From the NCBI GenBank assembly GCA_038030265.1, contig CM075943.1, positions 22,506,001-22,570,000 of the forward strand: a DNA stretch of 64,000 bases, read 5' to 3'. How positions within the stretch are numbered: the stretch's first letter is position 1; each line of letters starts with the position of its first letter. The stretch comes from Corythucha ciliata. Its lineage: Eukaryota; Arthropoda; Insecta; Hemiptera; Tingidae. This document shows positions 11,122-23,587 of this stretch, piece by piece. The position numbers and the translations under genes are program-made. The notes under the pieces are model-generated. The model ran no database searches, was not told the DNA's origin, and was given only the letters and a program-made list of their open reading frames with translations.

Positions 11122-14100
11122 ATGGAAGCGTCGACGAATTTGTTGCGTTGCCACGGACAGCAGCTTTTGTACGATGAAGCTTGCGTGACAATACGGAATC
11201 TCGGTCAGTGGCCAGTACACGTTTCGAATGCCAGTCAAGATTGCTATGAGGTAAGGGCTTTGTTTGTTTGAAGTCCCGTGTTCTTCAAGCGGAAGGCTTG
11301 CTCCCCTCGTGAACCGTGTTTTAGGGGATGAAGCCCGTTTTCGAGGCCCGTTCACTCACTCATATGTGTCCCTCCTATCAAAGGCCAGCGCATAGCGAGC
11401 TAGGCGTTAACAACCCGTCAGACCATGGCCATCCTGAAAGTGGGCATCAAGAACACGGGTGTTCTGGGGCAACGAAGGAGTTAACCCGAGCCCGTCTTGC
11501 TCCTGCCCAGGGAATCCAACTCCTCGTGTCAGAAATTCCTTCAAACTTTTTCGAGTAGCAGACCAGTAGATGAGTAAACACACCCATTCTTCATTTCTCC
11601 TCATACGCAAGGTACAGCTCGTATACGGAAGGGACAGCCGTCATGGTGCCAGGTGCCATGCCCAGCAAGGGATCCTTCAACTCGTCCAGAATCCTGGAGT
11701 GGTCAATACAAGCCAGAGCCTCCCTCCTCGTGCCACCACTGGTTGTGCTTCAAGAGCCGACTGTGACGTCGTCCCTTTGATGAAGGTCCACCTTCGAATG
11801 TCGCGGGGTTGACTCCCTAAAAAGCCAATTCGTGGACTGGACTCATTTAAAAATTTAATTTCAGGGTTTCGGTCCTTCAACTACGCGACGGTCTCTAACT
11901 CTATCGAATTTCAAATTTATAGGATTTGGCGCTTTTACAGAACGTAATTTCACAGTTTTTGCTAATTCAATAACTTTCGCCTCCAGATCCTTAAAAAACA
12001 CAACTCCACCGGATTGTGTCTTGCAAAACCAAAGTTTGCGCCTTAAGGGGGAGTTGCACATGTGTTTCCTCAACCCCCCTCCAATCATACCTCGCCTACT
12101 TCGCGTTACGGAAATTACCGCCGTATTTCTGCACCAATCGTGGACTTCAAGGGCTCATTTAAATCTTCAGGAAATTCCGCGCAAGCGTACGATCTTCCTT
12201 TTTCATATTTCTAACGTGTCAGTTACTAAGAGTATAAGTCAAAAAATTGAAGTTTTCAAGAGAGCGTTCCAAACTTTTCAATTTAAATAAAACCCAATCA
12301 ATACTGTTAGGTACAAGTCCCCTTAGAAATGGGAATTCGGTTTTTTTCGTGACTTATACTCTTGAGAACAGAAAAGTAGAGGCAGGCCGTCAAGCTGAGT
12401 GCAAGAGCGGAAAATGGATAATTTTTGACTTATACTCTTAGTAACTGACACGATAGATTTCATCCCTAAAATAACTGTAAAACGCACACAAGCTTTTACC
12501 TTGAAAATTCACACTCTTTCGACGACTTAGTTAGGAAAGCAAGATCGTACGCTTGTGCGGAATTTCCTGGAGATTTAAATGAGCCCTTGAAGTCCACGAT
12601 TGGTGCAGAAATACGGCGGTAATTAACGTAACGCGGAGTAGGCGAGGTATGATTGGAGGGGGGTCGAGGAAACACATGTGCAACTCCCCCTTAAAGTCAA
12701 GTTCCCGGGCTTTACACGTTTAAAAATAAAAAAGTCAGGGCTTTGGCACATTCAAAAGAGCAATTTCCGGGTATCGCTCATTTCGAAAACAATAACATTT
12801 TCACGCGTTTGGCGCTTTCAAAGCCTAGATTTTTCGGATTATTGGCACTCTCAGAAACCCAATTTCGGCGGGGGGGGGGGTCCGTCAATTATTTAAAAAA
12901 CAAAAACAAACAAGTTCCCTAGATCGAGTCCTATTTGAAGGGTCGACCCATTAAAAAATTGTATCTTTCGGAGCTGAATCTTTCAAAAGAAGTAATTCCG
13001 CTGTATAGGCTCTTTCGCGAGTTCGGCCGACTAGAAAGGCCAATTTCGCGGATTCTGGCTTCTGTCAAACACAAAACGCCAGGCCAGGCATCTCTTTATA
13101 GATATCGAGGCCTTTGCTCCCTCAAAAAGCTAAATTTCGCGGGGTTGCTTCATTTGACAGTCATTTTTTTGACCTCATATTCTAGTAGACAGAGCAAAAA
13201 AGTGGGGGCATACTGGGAAAAATCATGAAGTGAATGGAACTTTTACAGGTTGTTTAGGGTTGACTCTGTGAGTTTTCCCACCCGAGGACCCTGTGCAACA
13301 GCTAATGTTGAACGATTCCTCAGTTAAGCGCTAATTCGTGGCTGAAAAAAGGAAAAGCGCTAATTAGCGGCAAAATTGAGAAAAAAAATGACTAAATCGC
13401 AGCTAAAATTGAGATAACGCCAATTCGAAAAAAAAGAAAAAAAAGGAAAACCACTACTTCACAAAAATTGAGGGAAAAACTTTCAATTTTAGTTCCTTGG
13501 ATAGAAAATTACAACATTCGGAACTAATCATCTGCAAATTGCCCATTTATGGTCTTTCGGTGCCTTTTGTTTAGAGGCCGAGGACCAGGCTAGCCAGCTG
13601 CGACATCATCTAAAGCCTGGCAAATCAGCCATAAAATTACAGCACTGTCTGAGGAATTGCCAGTTGCTGGTCTAGTTAACGGTGAAATGCTAGTTTCCAG
13701 TATTTAGCCTTTTGGGCGTGAACCCTGGGCAAACCGGTCCCGACCGTGCCCTTAACTTTGGTTTTTTTTTTAAAATTTAAATGTTTCAAGCCCGGGTTCT
13801 AATTCGAGCGAAATTACAAGTTTCCTGTCCGAATATACGCTTAATTTCGGAGAAACTGCAAATTTCGGTGCTGAGTAGCCGTGAAACACGTTTGCAATTG
13901 TTTTCTCAGGGCTCAGACTGGCGACCGCGCTGGCTAGCCGACCGCGTCGTAGGCTGACGAGGCCCATATACGTGCCCCAACAAACAAAATTGCAACATTT
14001 TGTTGGCGAATATAAATGAAATTAAATGTTTCCAGGAAAAAACTGTTGAATAGACCCCAATAGTGAAAAATCCACGGGCATGTCTGAAACTAGGATCATC

Positions 14101-17003
14101 GGTATGTTATGAAATAAAAAGTTTTGCTCTTTCGATTTGTTGCTTCGCTCTGCTAAAAATAGCTTAACTGACTATTGGCGGCATAAAATTAGTTGAACTG
14201 GCTATTCCCTAGATTAAAACAGCTAAACTGACTGTTCGCGCTCCAAAACGGCAAAGCTGACTATTCGCGCCGTGAAAATCATCAAACTGGCCATTCACCG
14301 CCTCCCCCTCAAAAATTTACAAACAGCCAATTCATACCCGAAAATGGCAAACTGACCTTTCGCGTCATATACATGGCTCGACGGTCTATTTGCGTAAAAA
14401 AAAATGGTGTAGATGATGATTCGATATAAATAGCTGAACTGATCGTTAGCAACCTAAAATTAACTGAAATTACCATTAATGCCTTGAGAAAAGTTACACT
14501 ACTCAAGTTTCGGGTGTTAATTTGTGTAAACATGCAAGTATTTGGGCCGGCCCTAACAGAGCCTAGAGCCTGACGAATAACTAGGAAATTGGAAGTTCCG
14601 TGGCCGAATTTCCGCGTCAATGCGACTGTCGGATGTTAATTCCTCCGATCATGTTCCGGTCTTAATTTCAGTGGAAATTCAAGTTCCGGGGCTTAATTTT
14701 AACAAAGTAGGCCTTAATTTTCCCACGGCACCTTTGAACAACCTGCAAAAGTTCCGTTTACTTCGGAAATTTTTCCAGACACAAATCCTTTTGACTATTA
14801 AGATACCTTTTATTTATTCCTTTAGTGTCTTCTAAGGCCTTTGTTTGACGTCTATTCACGCAGCTCCAGAACAATCGTCGTCTCTACCACGCATCCTCCT
14901 GTGTTCGAGTTTCGCACTCCACATTTGGATTTTCGGTAAGGACCCCCCACCCCCACCCTATCTCTTATTCACCAGCGAGCCGTAATTTGTAATGTTTTTA
15001 AAGCGGTGCCTATGATTTTCGTCAGCACGGACACTACGAAGTCAATGTAACGAGCAATAGTAATGTGAAATTCCGAGAATTATCGTCATCTGACAATCCT
15101 TTCGTCGGTAGGAATTGAATTCTGGGAATTGGAATATGTTTCCCCCGGTTCTCCCCATATAAAGGTAATGTGATTTTCAGCAATATGGGCGGTTATCGGA
15201 GTCATAATTCTGGCCTCTTTCGCTACGAAATATGGGCCAAATATCGTCAGAAGACTGTTAGCCATATGTTTCCCCAGACGATTCGGACGGAGACTGTTGA
15301 GAGAAGTCGAAGAAGTAAGCGTCCAATTAACGCCCAATTCCCCCCCGCCCTTACCACTTAATTTTTTTTTTTTTTTCTTCTTCTTCAAGGAGTTCACCCC
15401 TACGAGATCAGTGTCTGAGTTATCCGAACAACCCCCTGAAATTAGCGAAGAGCGTAAACGGTTGAAATCTCTGGATGTTTTCCGAGGGTAAGTACGACCG
15501 TTTTGTTGTTTGAAAACCGACAGTACGATACGTTTTGTAACCCCTCCCTCCCCCTTCAGCATAACGATGGCCCTAATGTTATTGGTCAACTACGGCGGAG
15601 GAAAGTACAGCTTTTTCAGCCATTCACCGTGGAACGGTGTCACGATAGCTGACACAGTGTTTCCAGGGTATGCGATTTTTACCCTCTCCGCCGTCTCTCC
15701 TCGCTGTACTAAAATGCTCAATTTCGAACAGCTTTGCCTGGATCATGGGCGCTAGCCTTATCCTGTCCTTGAATTCCCACCTGAGGAATTCTCTTCCACG
15801 GAAAAGGATTTGGTTGATGATTTTTGCGCGGAGTATCAGCATGTTCGGTATTGGCGTAATGTTGAACTCTTTCGGCAATAATAATTTACTCAAACTGAGA
15901 ATCCCTGGCGTTCTTCAAAGACTAGCCTTGACGTATTTAATCGTTGGAACTTTGGAAACGATTTTTATGGCCCCGCAAAACTCTTACCAGGTAAGATTGT
16001 AGAGAATGTCTTTTCTACGAGTCTTAAACTGATACACTTTAAACTTTAACTTTAAATGTATTTGTTTCAGTTGGTTGGACGAGCCGTTCGATTTTCCGAC
16101 ATTATCCACTCGTGGAAACAGTGGATTTGTATGATCGCGTTGTTAATTGTCCACACGTGTGTCATACTGTTGGTCAACGCTCCAGGCTGTCCCAAAGGGT
16201 ATCTCGGCCCTGGTGGACTGCACATGAACGGTTCATTTTGGAATTGTACTGGAGGAATAACCGGATATATCGATCGTTCTCTACTGGGAGACAATCATAT
16301 TTACAGTCACCCGACGTGCGCCAAAGTCTACCAGACAACGGTGCCGTTCGACCCAGAAGGCATACTGGGCACTCTAACAATGTGCTTTACAGTGTTTTTA
16401 GGAGCAAACTCTGGTCGCGTTATAATATTTTTCAGTCACTCCCCCGACCGTATTAGACGCTGGTGGTTCTTCGCGTTAGTTTGCGTGAGTATCCTAGCAA
16501 ACGTTTTTTTTTTTTTATAAAATCGTTTCTTTATGTCGTGTTTTTTTGTTTCAAAATAAGCTCGTTGGAGGGTTTCTCCTTACTTTGGGTCCCGGAGAAG
16601 GCTTTATGCCGGTGAATAAAAACCTTTGGTCTTTATCATTCGTACTGCGAAACGCGAGTATTTCCTACTTCGCGTTGATCCTTTTGTACTACATAACAGA
16701 CGAGAAAAACTTATGGAATGGGACACCGTTCAGTGAAGTCGGTAAGCGCCCCCCAAAAAAGTCCTAAAACGCTCATTAAGGCTTGGCAGGACTGTTATAA
16801 TCGCGTTCGTGTCGTTTACAGGGCGAAACTCGATTCTACTGTACGTAGGGTCAGTCGTAATGAAAGACAGCCTTCCGTGGACATGGTCTCCTGTTGAACG
16901 CACCTATCATACTCACTATTTAGTCATGCACACTTGGGCGACTACATTTTGGGTCATAATTGCTGTAATGCTCGATAGAAAAAAAATCTACGTCACACTA
17001 TGA
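11122..17003 (+). CDS. HGSNAT: Heparan-alpha-glucosaminide N-acetyltransferase
   Basis: Lysosomal membrane enzyme that moves acetyl from cytosolic acetyl-CoA to the terminal glucosamine of heparan sulfate. Exons: 11122(or 11110)-11250, then 14864-14935, 15004-15107, 15181-15314, 15390-15487, 15560-15667, 15732-15990, 16071-16484, 16561-16741, 16822-17003 (stop). From 14864 onward phases agree. The lumenal N-part contains CVTIRNLGQW and NVTS glycosylation-type sites. The core shows LDVFRGITM, NYGGGKYSFFSHSPWNG (with the His of the catalytic loop), RIPGVLQRLALTY, GCPKGYLGPGG, PEGILGT, GFMPVNKNLWSLSF and GRNSILLYVG, all hallmarks of the family, plus about ten hydrophobic segments. The 11250 junction is phase 0 while 14864 needs another phase, so at least one small exon between them, and probably the signal-peptide exon upstream, are not identified. 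The 3.6-kb intron holds nested MITEs. Confidence 0.9.
12043..12694. mobile_element. TTAA-flanked MITE, family A, copy 2, with a nested MITE
   Basis: Ends TTAAGGGGGAGTTGCACATG and its inverse CATGTGCAACTCCCCCTTAA. The inner arms share AGGAAATTCCGC and ATTGGTGCAGAAATA(C)GG with copy 1. The left arm is interrupted at 12211-12456 by a family B MITE, so family B moved after this copy landed. It lies inside an HGSNAT intron. Confidence 0.82.
12211..12456. mobile_element. MITE family B, copy 1 (nested), 4-bp duplication
   Basis: Terminal inverted repeat CTAACGTGTCAGTTACTAAG / CTTAGTAACTGACACGATAG. ATTT precedes (12207-12210) and follows (12457-12460) the element. Nearly the same sequence, including interior motifs such as AGAGCGTTCCAAACTTTTC, stands at 19185-19419, so the family is young. 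Confidence 0.82.
12695..13490. repeat. Degenerate word arrays
   Basis: 12695-13160 repeats words such as CAATTTCGCGG and GGCTCTTTCAAA, the complement of the 4530 array. 13320-13490 repeats GCTAATTCG(C)GGCTAAAATTGAG, the type seen at 24880, 39880 and 59200. A poly-G run sits at 12870-12880. Confidence 0.65.
14150..14480. repeat. Degenerate word array ('AACTGACTATTCGCG' type)
   Basis: Repeats of AAAATAGCTGAACTGACTATTCGCG-like phrases, complementary to the 8600-9480 array. It is still within the large HGSNAT intron. Confidence 0.6.
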
Positions 17004-18714
17004 CTGACTTCCAAGTCTGATTCACTAAAAAAAATCGTTAATTCTTCCTATCAGCGTAATAATTAATTTAATGAATTTGCCAAATTTTCACGGCTTAATT
17101 CGTAGTTTTAATTTTTTGAAACACACATTAAAGTGTTGATAACATTATTGTACCGCGATCGCCTTTGATTAATTGCCATCCCCACCCACCCACCACCATG
17201 AGGATGAAGGCAAAGCACCCACAGTACGATATTGTTAAAATTGTACCGCCGTAGAGACGACCTACGACCAGAAAAGTATGCTACAAGCCATCAGGACACA
17301 ACTAGCTGCCACATAGGGACTTTTTCGTTCCCCGATTCGAGCGCATTTCCAAAAAGTTCCGAGGACTCTGAACAAAAAAAAAAGAAAAGGCACAAATTTA
17401 TTTAAGGAAATTATGACGCCGTCCAGTCATTATGACCACTGAGCCACCATAATGAACCACAGGCTTTTTCTTGAGACTTCAGGGCTGTCCGATACCCGCG
17501 GCCCACCGTCCGCGGGAGCATTCGTGTGGCCCTTGACAAAAGAGCCAGCGTGGCACAAAAAAAATCGAGATGACGAAGCGAGATATTTGGGTTACAGGAA
17601 CTGAATAAAGGGCTGGCCAGGGTTGCCAAAATGTTAGTAGAAAGGAACGGCGAATTGAAGTTCTAAATCCGCAACTGACGATTCGCACCCTAAAAATGCC
17701 TGTACTGATGACTCCCGCCATGAAAATGGCAAAAGCGTGCCAAGAATGGACAAAACTGAGCACTCCCGCCTTTACTTCGCCCCCGAAAAATTGACTCTAT
17801 ACGCCCTAAACGATTCGTGCCCTAAAAGTATCAACACCGGTTGTGTTTTATTCGTTGACTCGTTTGAAAATAATGGCGTTGCCGAAACCGCGGTCACGAT
17901 AATTCAAATAAAACAGGTGGGAGAAGATTTTTCATTTCTTTGCCTTCATTATGAAAATTCTACAACCTCAAGACAGTTACAACGTACAAAAAAATCAAAA
18001 AAGCCCCCCGAAACAGACTATTTGTCAATGAAATTAATGGTGTTCAAAAATGGCGATTCTGCCATGAAACTGCGGGATTTTTTGCGATTAGTAGCAGATT
18101 TACAGCACCTATTTTGCATTTTGGAAAAGTACCTAGGATATTTTGCTAGTCCGGCCAATGAAATTACCAGTCTGTTCGGCTCTGCAGCCGTCAAAAGTGC
18201 CCCAAATAAGCGGCTGAAACGACCCGGACTCGACCAATTTAATCGAAAGTGGAAAATTGTCGAACTGCAGAGGCAGATCGCAAGCACAGTAAGAGTGGCC
18301 TCCATTGAAACACGTCGTTCCTGGGGCCGAAGTAGAAACATGTTCAAGTTTCGTACCAAGAGATCCTTCAAGATCCGAATTTATTGGACTTAGCTCTTTA
18401 AAATAGCAATGGGGGGGGGGGTCCGTCTAAATTGAATAAACGAGTTCCGTGGGTTCGGCTCTTTCAAATATCAATGTCGAGGGTTTGGCTTAACCGAAAA
18501 GCCAATTTCGTAATTATGTCTTTTCCAAAAGACAATTTCGTAATTATGTCTTCTTCAAAAGACGATTTGGCTATTTAAAATGGACATTTCGGGTGTTTGG
18601 CTCAAATACGCCAATTTCACTTTCTCATATGTTTGGATTTTTAAACGATTTTTAATCGATTCAACAGAAGTGCCTCAAAATAGTAAAAATTAAACCGAGT
18701 GTAACTCCTGAACG
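17004..18714. other. Intergenic, no supported gene
   Basis: 3' flank of HGSNAT, A/T-rich, with a poly-A run at 17372 and a poly-G run at 18411-18421. The open frame at 17737-18393 is made of the same low-complexity words as neighbouring arrays and has no recognisable domain. Confidence 0.5.
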
Positions 18715-18734
18715 ATTATTTTGTAATTATTTTT

Positions 18735-18815
18735 ATTGCAAGCCTAGCGGCCCCCCATGGGTCGGGGCCCCTAGGCGGTCGCCTACCCTGCCTACCCCCT
18801 AAAAACGGCCCTGGC
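18735..18815 (-). repeat. Degenerate hAT-type terminus
   Basis: Read on the minus strand: CAGGGCCGTTTTTAGGGGGT, then GGCAGGGTAGGCGACCGCCT and AGGGGCCCCGAC. This is a widespread hAT end pattern. No opposite end was recognised. Confidence 0.45.
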
Positions 18816-18993
18816 TGTCGGGCAGGTAGGGGTACGAGAAGTCCGAATGACAGCCCAGCACGGTGCGGCTTATCGGTTGTAACCCACCCACCACCAGTCA
18901 CAGCACCGAGTCTCTTGGAGGGCCAAAACGGAAAAAATGGTTTTTGGGAGGGTCAAATTCTGCGAAATAGCTTTTTCAGCGACTGAACGCTGC

Positions 18994-20029
18994 GGGTCTG
19001 TCTAAAAGGCAGATCTGCAAGATTAACACCTTGCATCTACAGATTAACAACTCCCAAATCTGCAGATTAACACCTAAAATTCCGTAATTCAACGAAAAAA
19101 GGACTCTAATAGAAAAAAAGTTAAAGTATTCGTACAGTACAATAGGCACAACATAGCTGATCGTATTTTGAAGAGACAATAATTCTAACGTGTCAGTTAC
19201 TAAGAGTATAAGTCAAAAAATTGAAGTTTTCAAGAGAGCGTTCCAAACTTTTCAATTTAAATAAAACCCAATCAATACTGTTAGGTACCGAATAGGAATT
19301 CGGTTTTTTTCGTGACTTATACTCTTGAGAACAGAAGAGTAGAGGCAGGCCGTCAAGCTGAGTGCATGAACGGAAAATGGCTAATTTTTGACTTATACTC
19401 TTAGTAACTGACACGATAGAATTATAAGCGACTGACTCCATCAAGCACTTTTGCATTATTTGTTCAGCATCAGATTGCTTACCAGAGCTAGCTTACCCCA
19501 TGCGTGAAGATTTGTTTCAATTTTGACCCCCCCCCCTCTTGAAATAAAACTGGCACTTCCACCGTGACGTGCAAATCTGCACGCTACGGGGCGAAGTGCC
19601 AGTTCTATTGAGGAGAAGGGGTCTGAAATTAAGACAAATTTTCACACATGGATAGTTGGCTCTGGTATGCATTTTGAGGCTAAACAAATGACGCAAAAGG
19701 GCCGATCTACGTGCTTTTATGAATCTGCAGATCTGCACGCTACGGGGGGAAGTGCCTGTTCTTCAGGCGAGGAGGGGTCGAAATTGAGGCAAATCTTCAC
19801 GCATGGGATAGTTAGCTCTGGTATGCAATTTGATGCTGAACAAATAATGCAAAAGTGCTTGGAGTGAGCCGCTTATATTATTGTCCCTTCAAAATACGAT
19901 CGGCGTATGTATAGTATACTTAAACTTTTTTTTCTAGTAGAGTCCTTTTTTCGTTGAATTACGGAATATTAGGCGTTAATCTGCAGATGCGAGGTGTTAA
20001 TCTTGCAGATCTGTGTTTTAGACAGACCC
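18994..20029. mobile_element. MULE-like foldback transposon with perfect 9-bp target duplication
   Basis: Starts GGGTCTGTCTAAAA and ends TTTTAGACAGACCC. The 9-mer GAACGCTGC flanks it on both sides (18985-18993 and 20030-20038). The arms pair over more than 400 bp each: TCGTTGAATTACGGAAT on the right against ATTCCGTAATTCAACGA on the left. A GC-richer centre is duplicated internally (GATCTGCACGCTACGGGG occurs at 19732 and a relative at 19572). A 9-bp duplication fits Mutator-like elements. It is non-coding, with a family B MITE in the left arm. Confidence 0.85.
19185..19419. mobile_element. MITE family B, copy 2, nested in the MULE-like element
   Basis: Same termini as the copy at 12211, with AATT duplicated on both sides (19181-19184 and 19420-19423). 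The right arm of the host foldback preserves the uninterrupted sequence (ATAATATAAGCGG on the complementary strand), confirming the insertion point. Confidence 0.85.
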
Positions 20030-20039
20030 GAACGCTGCA

Positions 20040-22300
20040 AAGTTGAATTTTTCAGTGATTTATCTCCGCGAAATAGGTTTTCTGAATATCTAAACCCACA
20101 AATGAAGTTAAATCCGTGAAGTTGATTTAATGCAGTGCCTACCGCCTGCCGGCGTTCAAGCCGGCCAAATAGAGTGTGTGTCTTATTAAACAAGAAATTG
20201 ACGCCAAATTCGACATAGACTGAGAACACGACGTACAGAGCGTACCTGAGTTCATAGAAACGTTTTTTTTTTGGTTTGATGAGAGGGGGGGGCTTTACAC
20301 TGTGGTTCATTATTGGCAAGCTATGCATCGATCGATTAGGTCCTCACCCTTTCTTATTTCTATCCAGAAGATTTGGTAGAATAGCTCGAATGTACGTACA
20401 CGTACAGATCAGCAACAGGACCACGGTGAGAAGGCTTTGAAAATTGAATATGGCAGACTACAAAAAATCAATAAAAATTAGCGAAATTTTTTCAACCACC
20501 CAAGTAATTAGCGAATAGGCTTACCATTTTCAATGAAGAGCAATAAGCTAACAAATTCCAGGGAACAACTCATCAAAAATTGACATGTTTCAACAGAACC
20601 CGCGATCCGTGATAATACGATAAAAGGAATTTAGTAGTATTGGCGAGGGGGGCGTGCGCGATGGGGTTTTCCCTCACTTGTACAAAAATTTGATTTCATG
20701 TTGTGCTAAAGCTCATGAAATTGAGGTCAGCGTTGTTTTTTGGATTCTGGAGCAGGGGTGAATGGGAGATTTCTGAGTCACATTTCTTGATGTCCCCTGT
20801 AGCTAACTTTCTTGCCAAAGTTCCACGTTTTATGGCAAATGGTTGCACTTTTTACATCGCTGGCTATTGGTCTATTACTCCATATTGCTAGTGTAATAAT
20901 GTTCTTTCATTTTTATGTTGTATAGGTATGTCAGTGGGGACTCCGAGTCAGCGTATTGTTCCACCCTACTAATAGCCTCTAGTCAGTCTCGGTTCAGGCT
21001 CTGTGTTCAAGTCAACCATCGTCTTCAGCTACAGCATTTTCTTGCTTCCTTTGATTGGCCATATTTTCGTAATCGTAGTCTTTAAGTTATTTTACACTGA
21101 TGCCCGTTCGACCAAAGGTGTTTAAAGTTTAGTTTAGCTCTAAGGTGAGCTTAAGAGCTTAAACGTCAATCAGAATTTGCTATTTTGAATGTACGAGTTA
21201 TGCATTAGTTTTGTGAGAATTAATTTTTTATAAGAATCACTAATTTTTGTTAAATTAATGCACTGTCGAGTAGAGAGAGGGAAGGAATGGGAGTTTTTGA
21301 TTCGGGGCTTTAGAGCTAAAGGTAAATTTCGTGAAGACCCCAATCCCCATGGCCCTTGAAATGTGGTCAATAGATAACAATCTCCTCTTTTTCCTAGTAT
21401 CTGATTTTCTAGTTATATTGTATGCATTTCATGTTCATTTTTTAGTTCACAGGCTCTATGTACGCGATCTGCAACAAACAATTCCCTCAAAAAATGATGA
21501 CATTATTTTTAACCCTGTAATAAGGGCATTGACTTTGGCGGACTCGACATGGCCGGGTGCGGGGCCCACTGATTAATAATAATAAGCCTATGGAAATCCT
21601 GGCTTCAGTTCACTAGCTACATGTGTAACTAATAATGGAAGCCTATGGAAAATAAGCCTATGGATTAATAATAATAAGCCTATGGTACATATTTTAATTA
21701 ATGTGTACCTATGTAGCCTAATACACCTATTTTTTTTTGCAAAAATCTTCGCGTTTCTCGTTCTTTACATTTCAAAATAAATCATGTTTGACATCTTATA
21801 CTAGCCCTTTGTTAAATTTCTAAAACGCACAGCTAGGAATGCATAATAGACCAATCCCAGATCCAGCGGCGGATCCAGCATTTTATGAAAGGGGGGGGGG
21901 ACAAAACTAAAATGTTCTCTTCCCGGGGGGGGGGGGGGGGGATTGCACACCTCCAGTGAAAAAGGAAAATATATAGGAGCCACTTTTCCTGATATTTCCG
22001 GTTTCTTTTCCCGGAAGAATGGAATCAAAATCTCGTGGGGAGAGGGGGGTCATGCTTAAACTATGTTGAGTATTTCTCAAAAATATGTTCAACCTGATCA
22101 CAAACAGACAATTTCGGGCTTGAAACATCTGCCACTTTTTTTTTTTTTTTTTTTTTAATGCCTACTTTGATCAAAAAACTTAATTGTGTAAACCCCTTGC
22201 CCGTATCCATGGTCGCTACTTAAGTTAAAATTCTCCCAAGTAAAAGTCAATCCAGTTTTTGTTGGAATTAAATCATCTGTTTTGACGCCCACTTAAGGAA
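20040..22300. other. Intergenic, no gene seen
   Basis: Holds short direct repeats of AATAAGCCTATGGA at 21580-21690, a hAT-like terminus CAGCGGCGGATCCAG at 21863 followed by poly-G runs (21890-21900, 21926-21941), and a poly-T tract at 22137-22156. Confidence 0.5.
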
Positions 22301-22313
22301 ATTTAAGTTTAAA

Positions 22314-22448
22314 GGCCCGTTCACAAGCTCTATGTTTACGTTCTGTGGAGTCTGTGCAGCCAAACAAATTTAATCCCTCGAAAAATAAAGCATTTTTATA
22401 GGTTGCATAGACACCATACAACACAAACATAGAGCTTGTGAACGGGCC
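22314..22448. mobile_element. MITE family D, copy 1
   Basis: Inverted ends GGCCCGTTCACAAGCTCTAT / ATAGAGCTTGTGAACGGGCC. TTAA stands at the right junction and TTAAA at the left, suggesting a TTAA target. About 135 bp, non-coding. Confidence 0.75.
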
Positions 22449-22606
22449 TTAAAAAATGTCTATGAATATGGGCCTAAGCTTTTTAATCAAAGCAGCCATT
22501 TTAAGAAAAATTTACAGAATTTACATCTGTAAATATGTTCAATGAACATATTTTTGATCAAAAAACTTACTCGTGTAAAAGGGACCCAGGGTGCCTATTC
22601 TCTAAC

Positions 22607-22709
22607 AAAAAAGCAATATGTTTTTCGAAGCAATGTTTCTATTTTATTCATTTTCTTCAAAAAAATGAAAGAAATAGAATTATTGCTATGAAAAACATAT
22701 TGCTTTTTT
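22607..22709. repeat. Hairpin repeat
   Basis: AAAAAAGCAATATGTTTTTC at 22607-22626 is repeated inverted at 22690-22709, with further pairing inside (AGAAATAGAAT-like arms). Probably a small MITE; its ends are not resolved. Confidence 0.5.
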
Positions 22710-22749
22710 GCTGGCATTTGTTACATTTTTTAAAATGATTTTAATGAAA

Positions 22750-23585
22750 TGAAATGAAGTATGGCATCAAATACGAACCCTGAAAAATTACAAAATTGGC
22801 CTGAGGGTGGAAATGAGTGGACTAATAATTATTATAAAAATTCAAGTTCGCAGTTCGACCATGGGACGTCGATGGGCCAATAATTAATTTTTTCCTGTCT
22901 CTTCTAGCACATGTGTGACTTCAAAATATTTTTTTCATAAAATTTATGTACCTAAAAAGTTGGCAAAAATCTTGAGAGGCCATCTCATTAATTTTACAGT
23001 TAAAAAACGGGAAATTACAAAGCGACTCACGCGTTTTCACTTAGAATACCATGAAAAGTGAAGAAAAAGTCGGAACAAGAATCGCACAGTTTGAAACCTA
23101 GAGCGCTCTCATTTTAAACTTTGCACCAAAGTTGTATATATAACAAGTTGCTTCGCTTGTGATAACGCGCGGTTCTCAAGGTCGAAGGGAAAGTCGCTCC
23201 CGTCAGAGAGGTCTGGCTCCGCTAGCACGTCTATTTAGCCATAGCAGTAAATGAGTTCAAGTGTATTATTTTATGTTTTTCTTGTTCCAATGGTCAATTA
23301 AACACCTAATTTGATAATTAAAATGAATTGAACGCACATTTAGGAGCTTAGGATGACTAAGTCAGTAATATTGGAGTTTATATTGCAGCACAGAACACGG
23401 CTATCTAAAATTGCTAGCATTATTTTTCAAGTGTAAAATGTTATGAACATTACTTCTGAATCAAAATGTTGATAGTTTTAGACATATGACTCATCATTCG
23501 TGGGAAGAAAAGAAACACGTTTTTCATCCCGTGGGGCTCGTAGTCCAGCATAAATGCATTTATGTTCGAGCTCGAAAACGTAAGG
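22750..23585. other. Intergenic, no gene seen
   Basis: A/T-rich sequence without coding signal or recognisable repeat ends. Confidence 0.4.
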
Positions 23586-23587
23586 CG

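Noticed and set aside
14620..14835. Possible upstream HGSNAT exon
   Set aside because: No acceptor/donor pair giving the required phase to 14864, and the sequence is of the word-array type.
15086..15589. 167-codon minus-strand open frame
   Set aside because: Antisense shadow of HGSNAT exons, which have in-phase junctions and family motifs on the plus strand.
17737..18393. 218-codon plus-strand open frame
   Set aside because: Built of the same low-complexity words as neighbouring arrays, no domain, no promoter or splice context; a long chance ORF.
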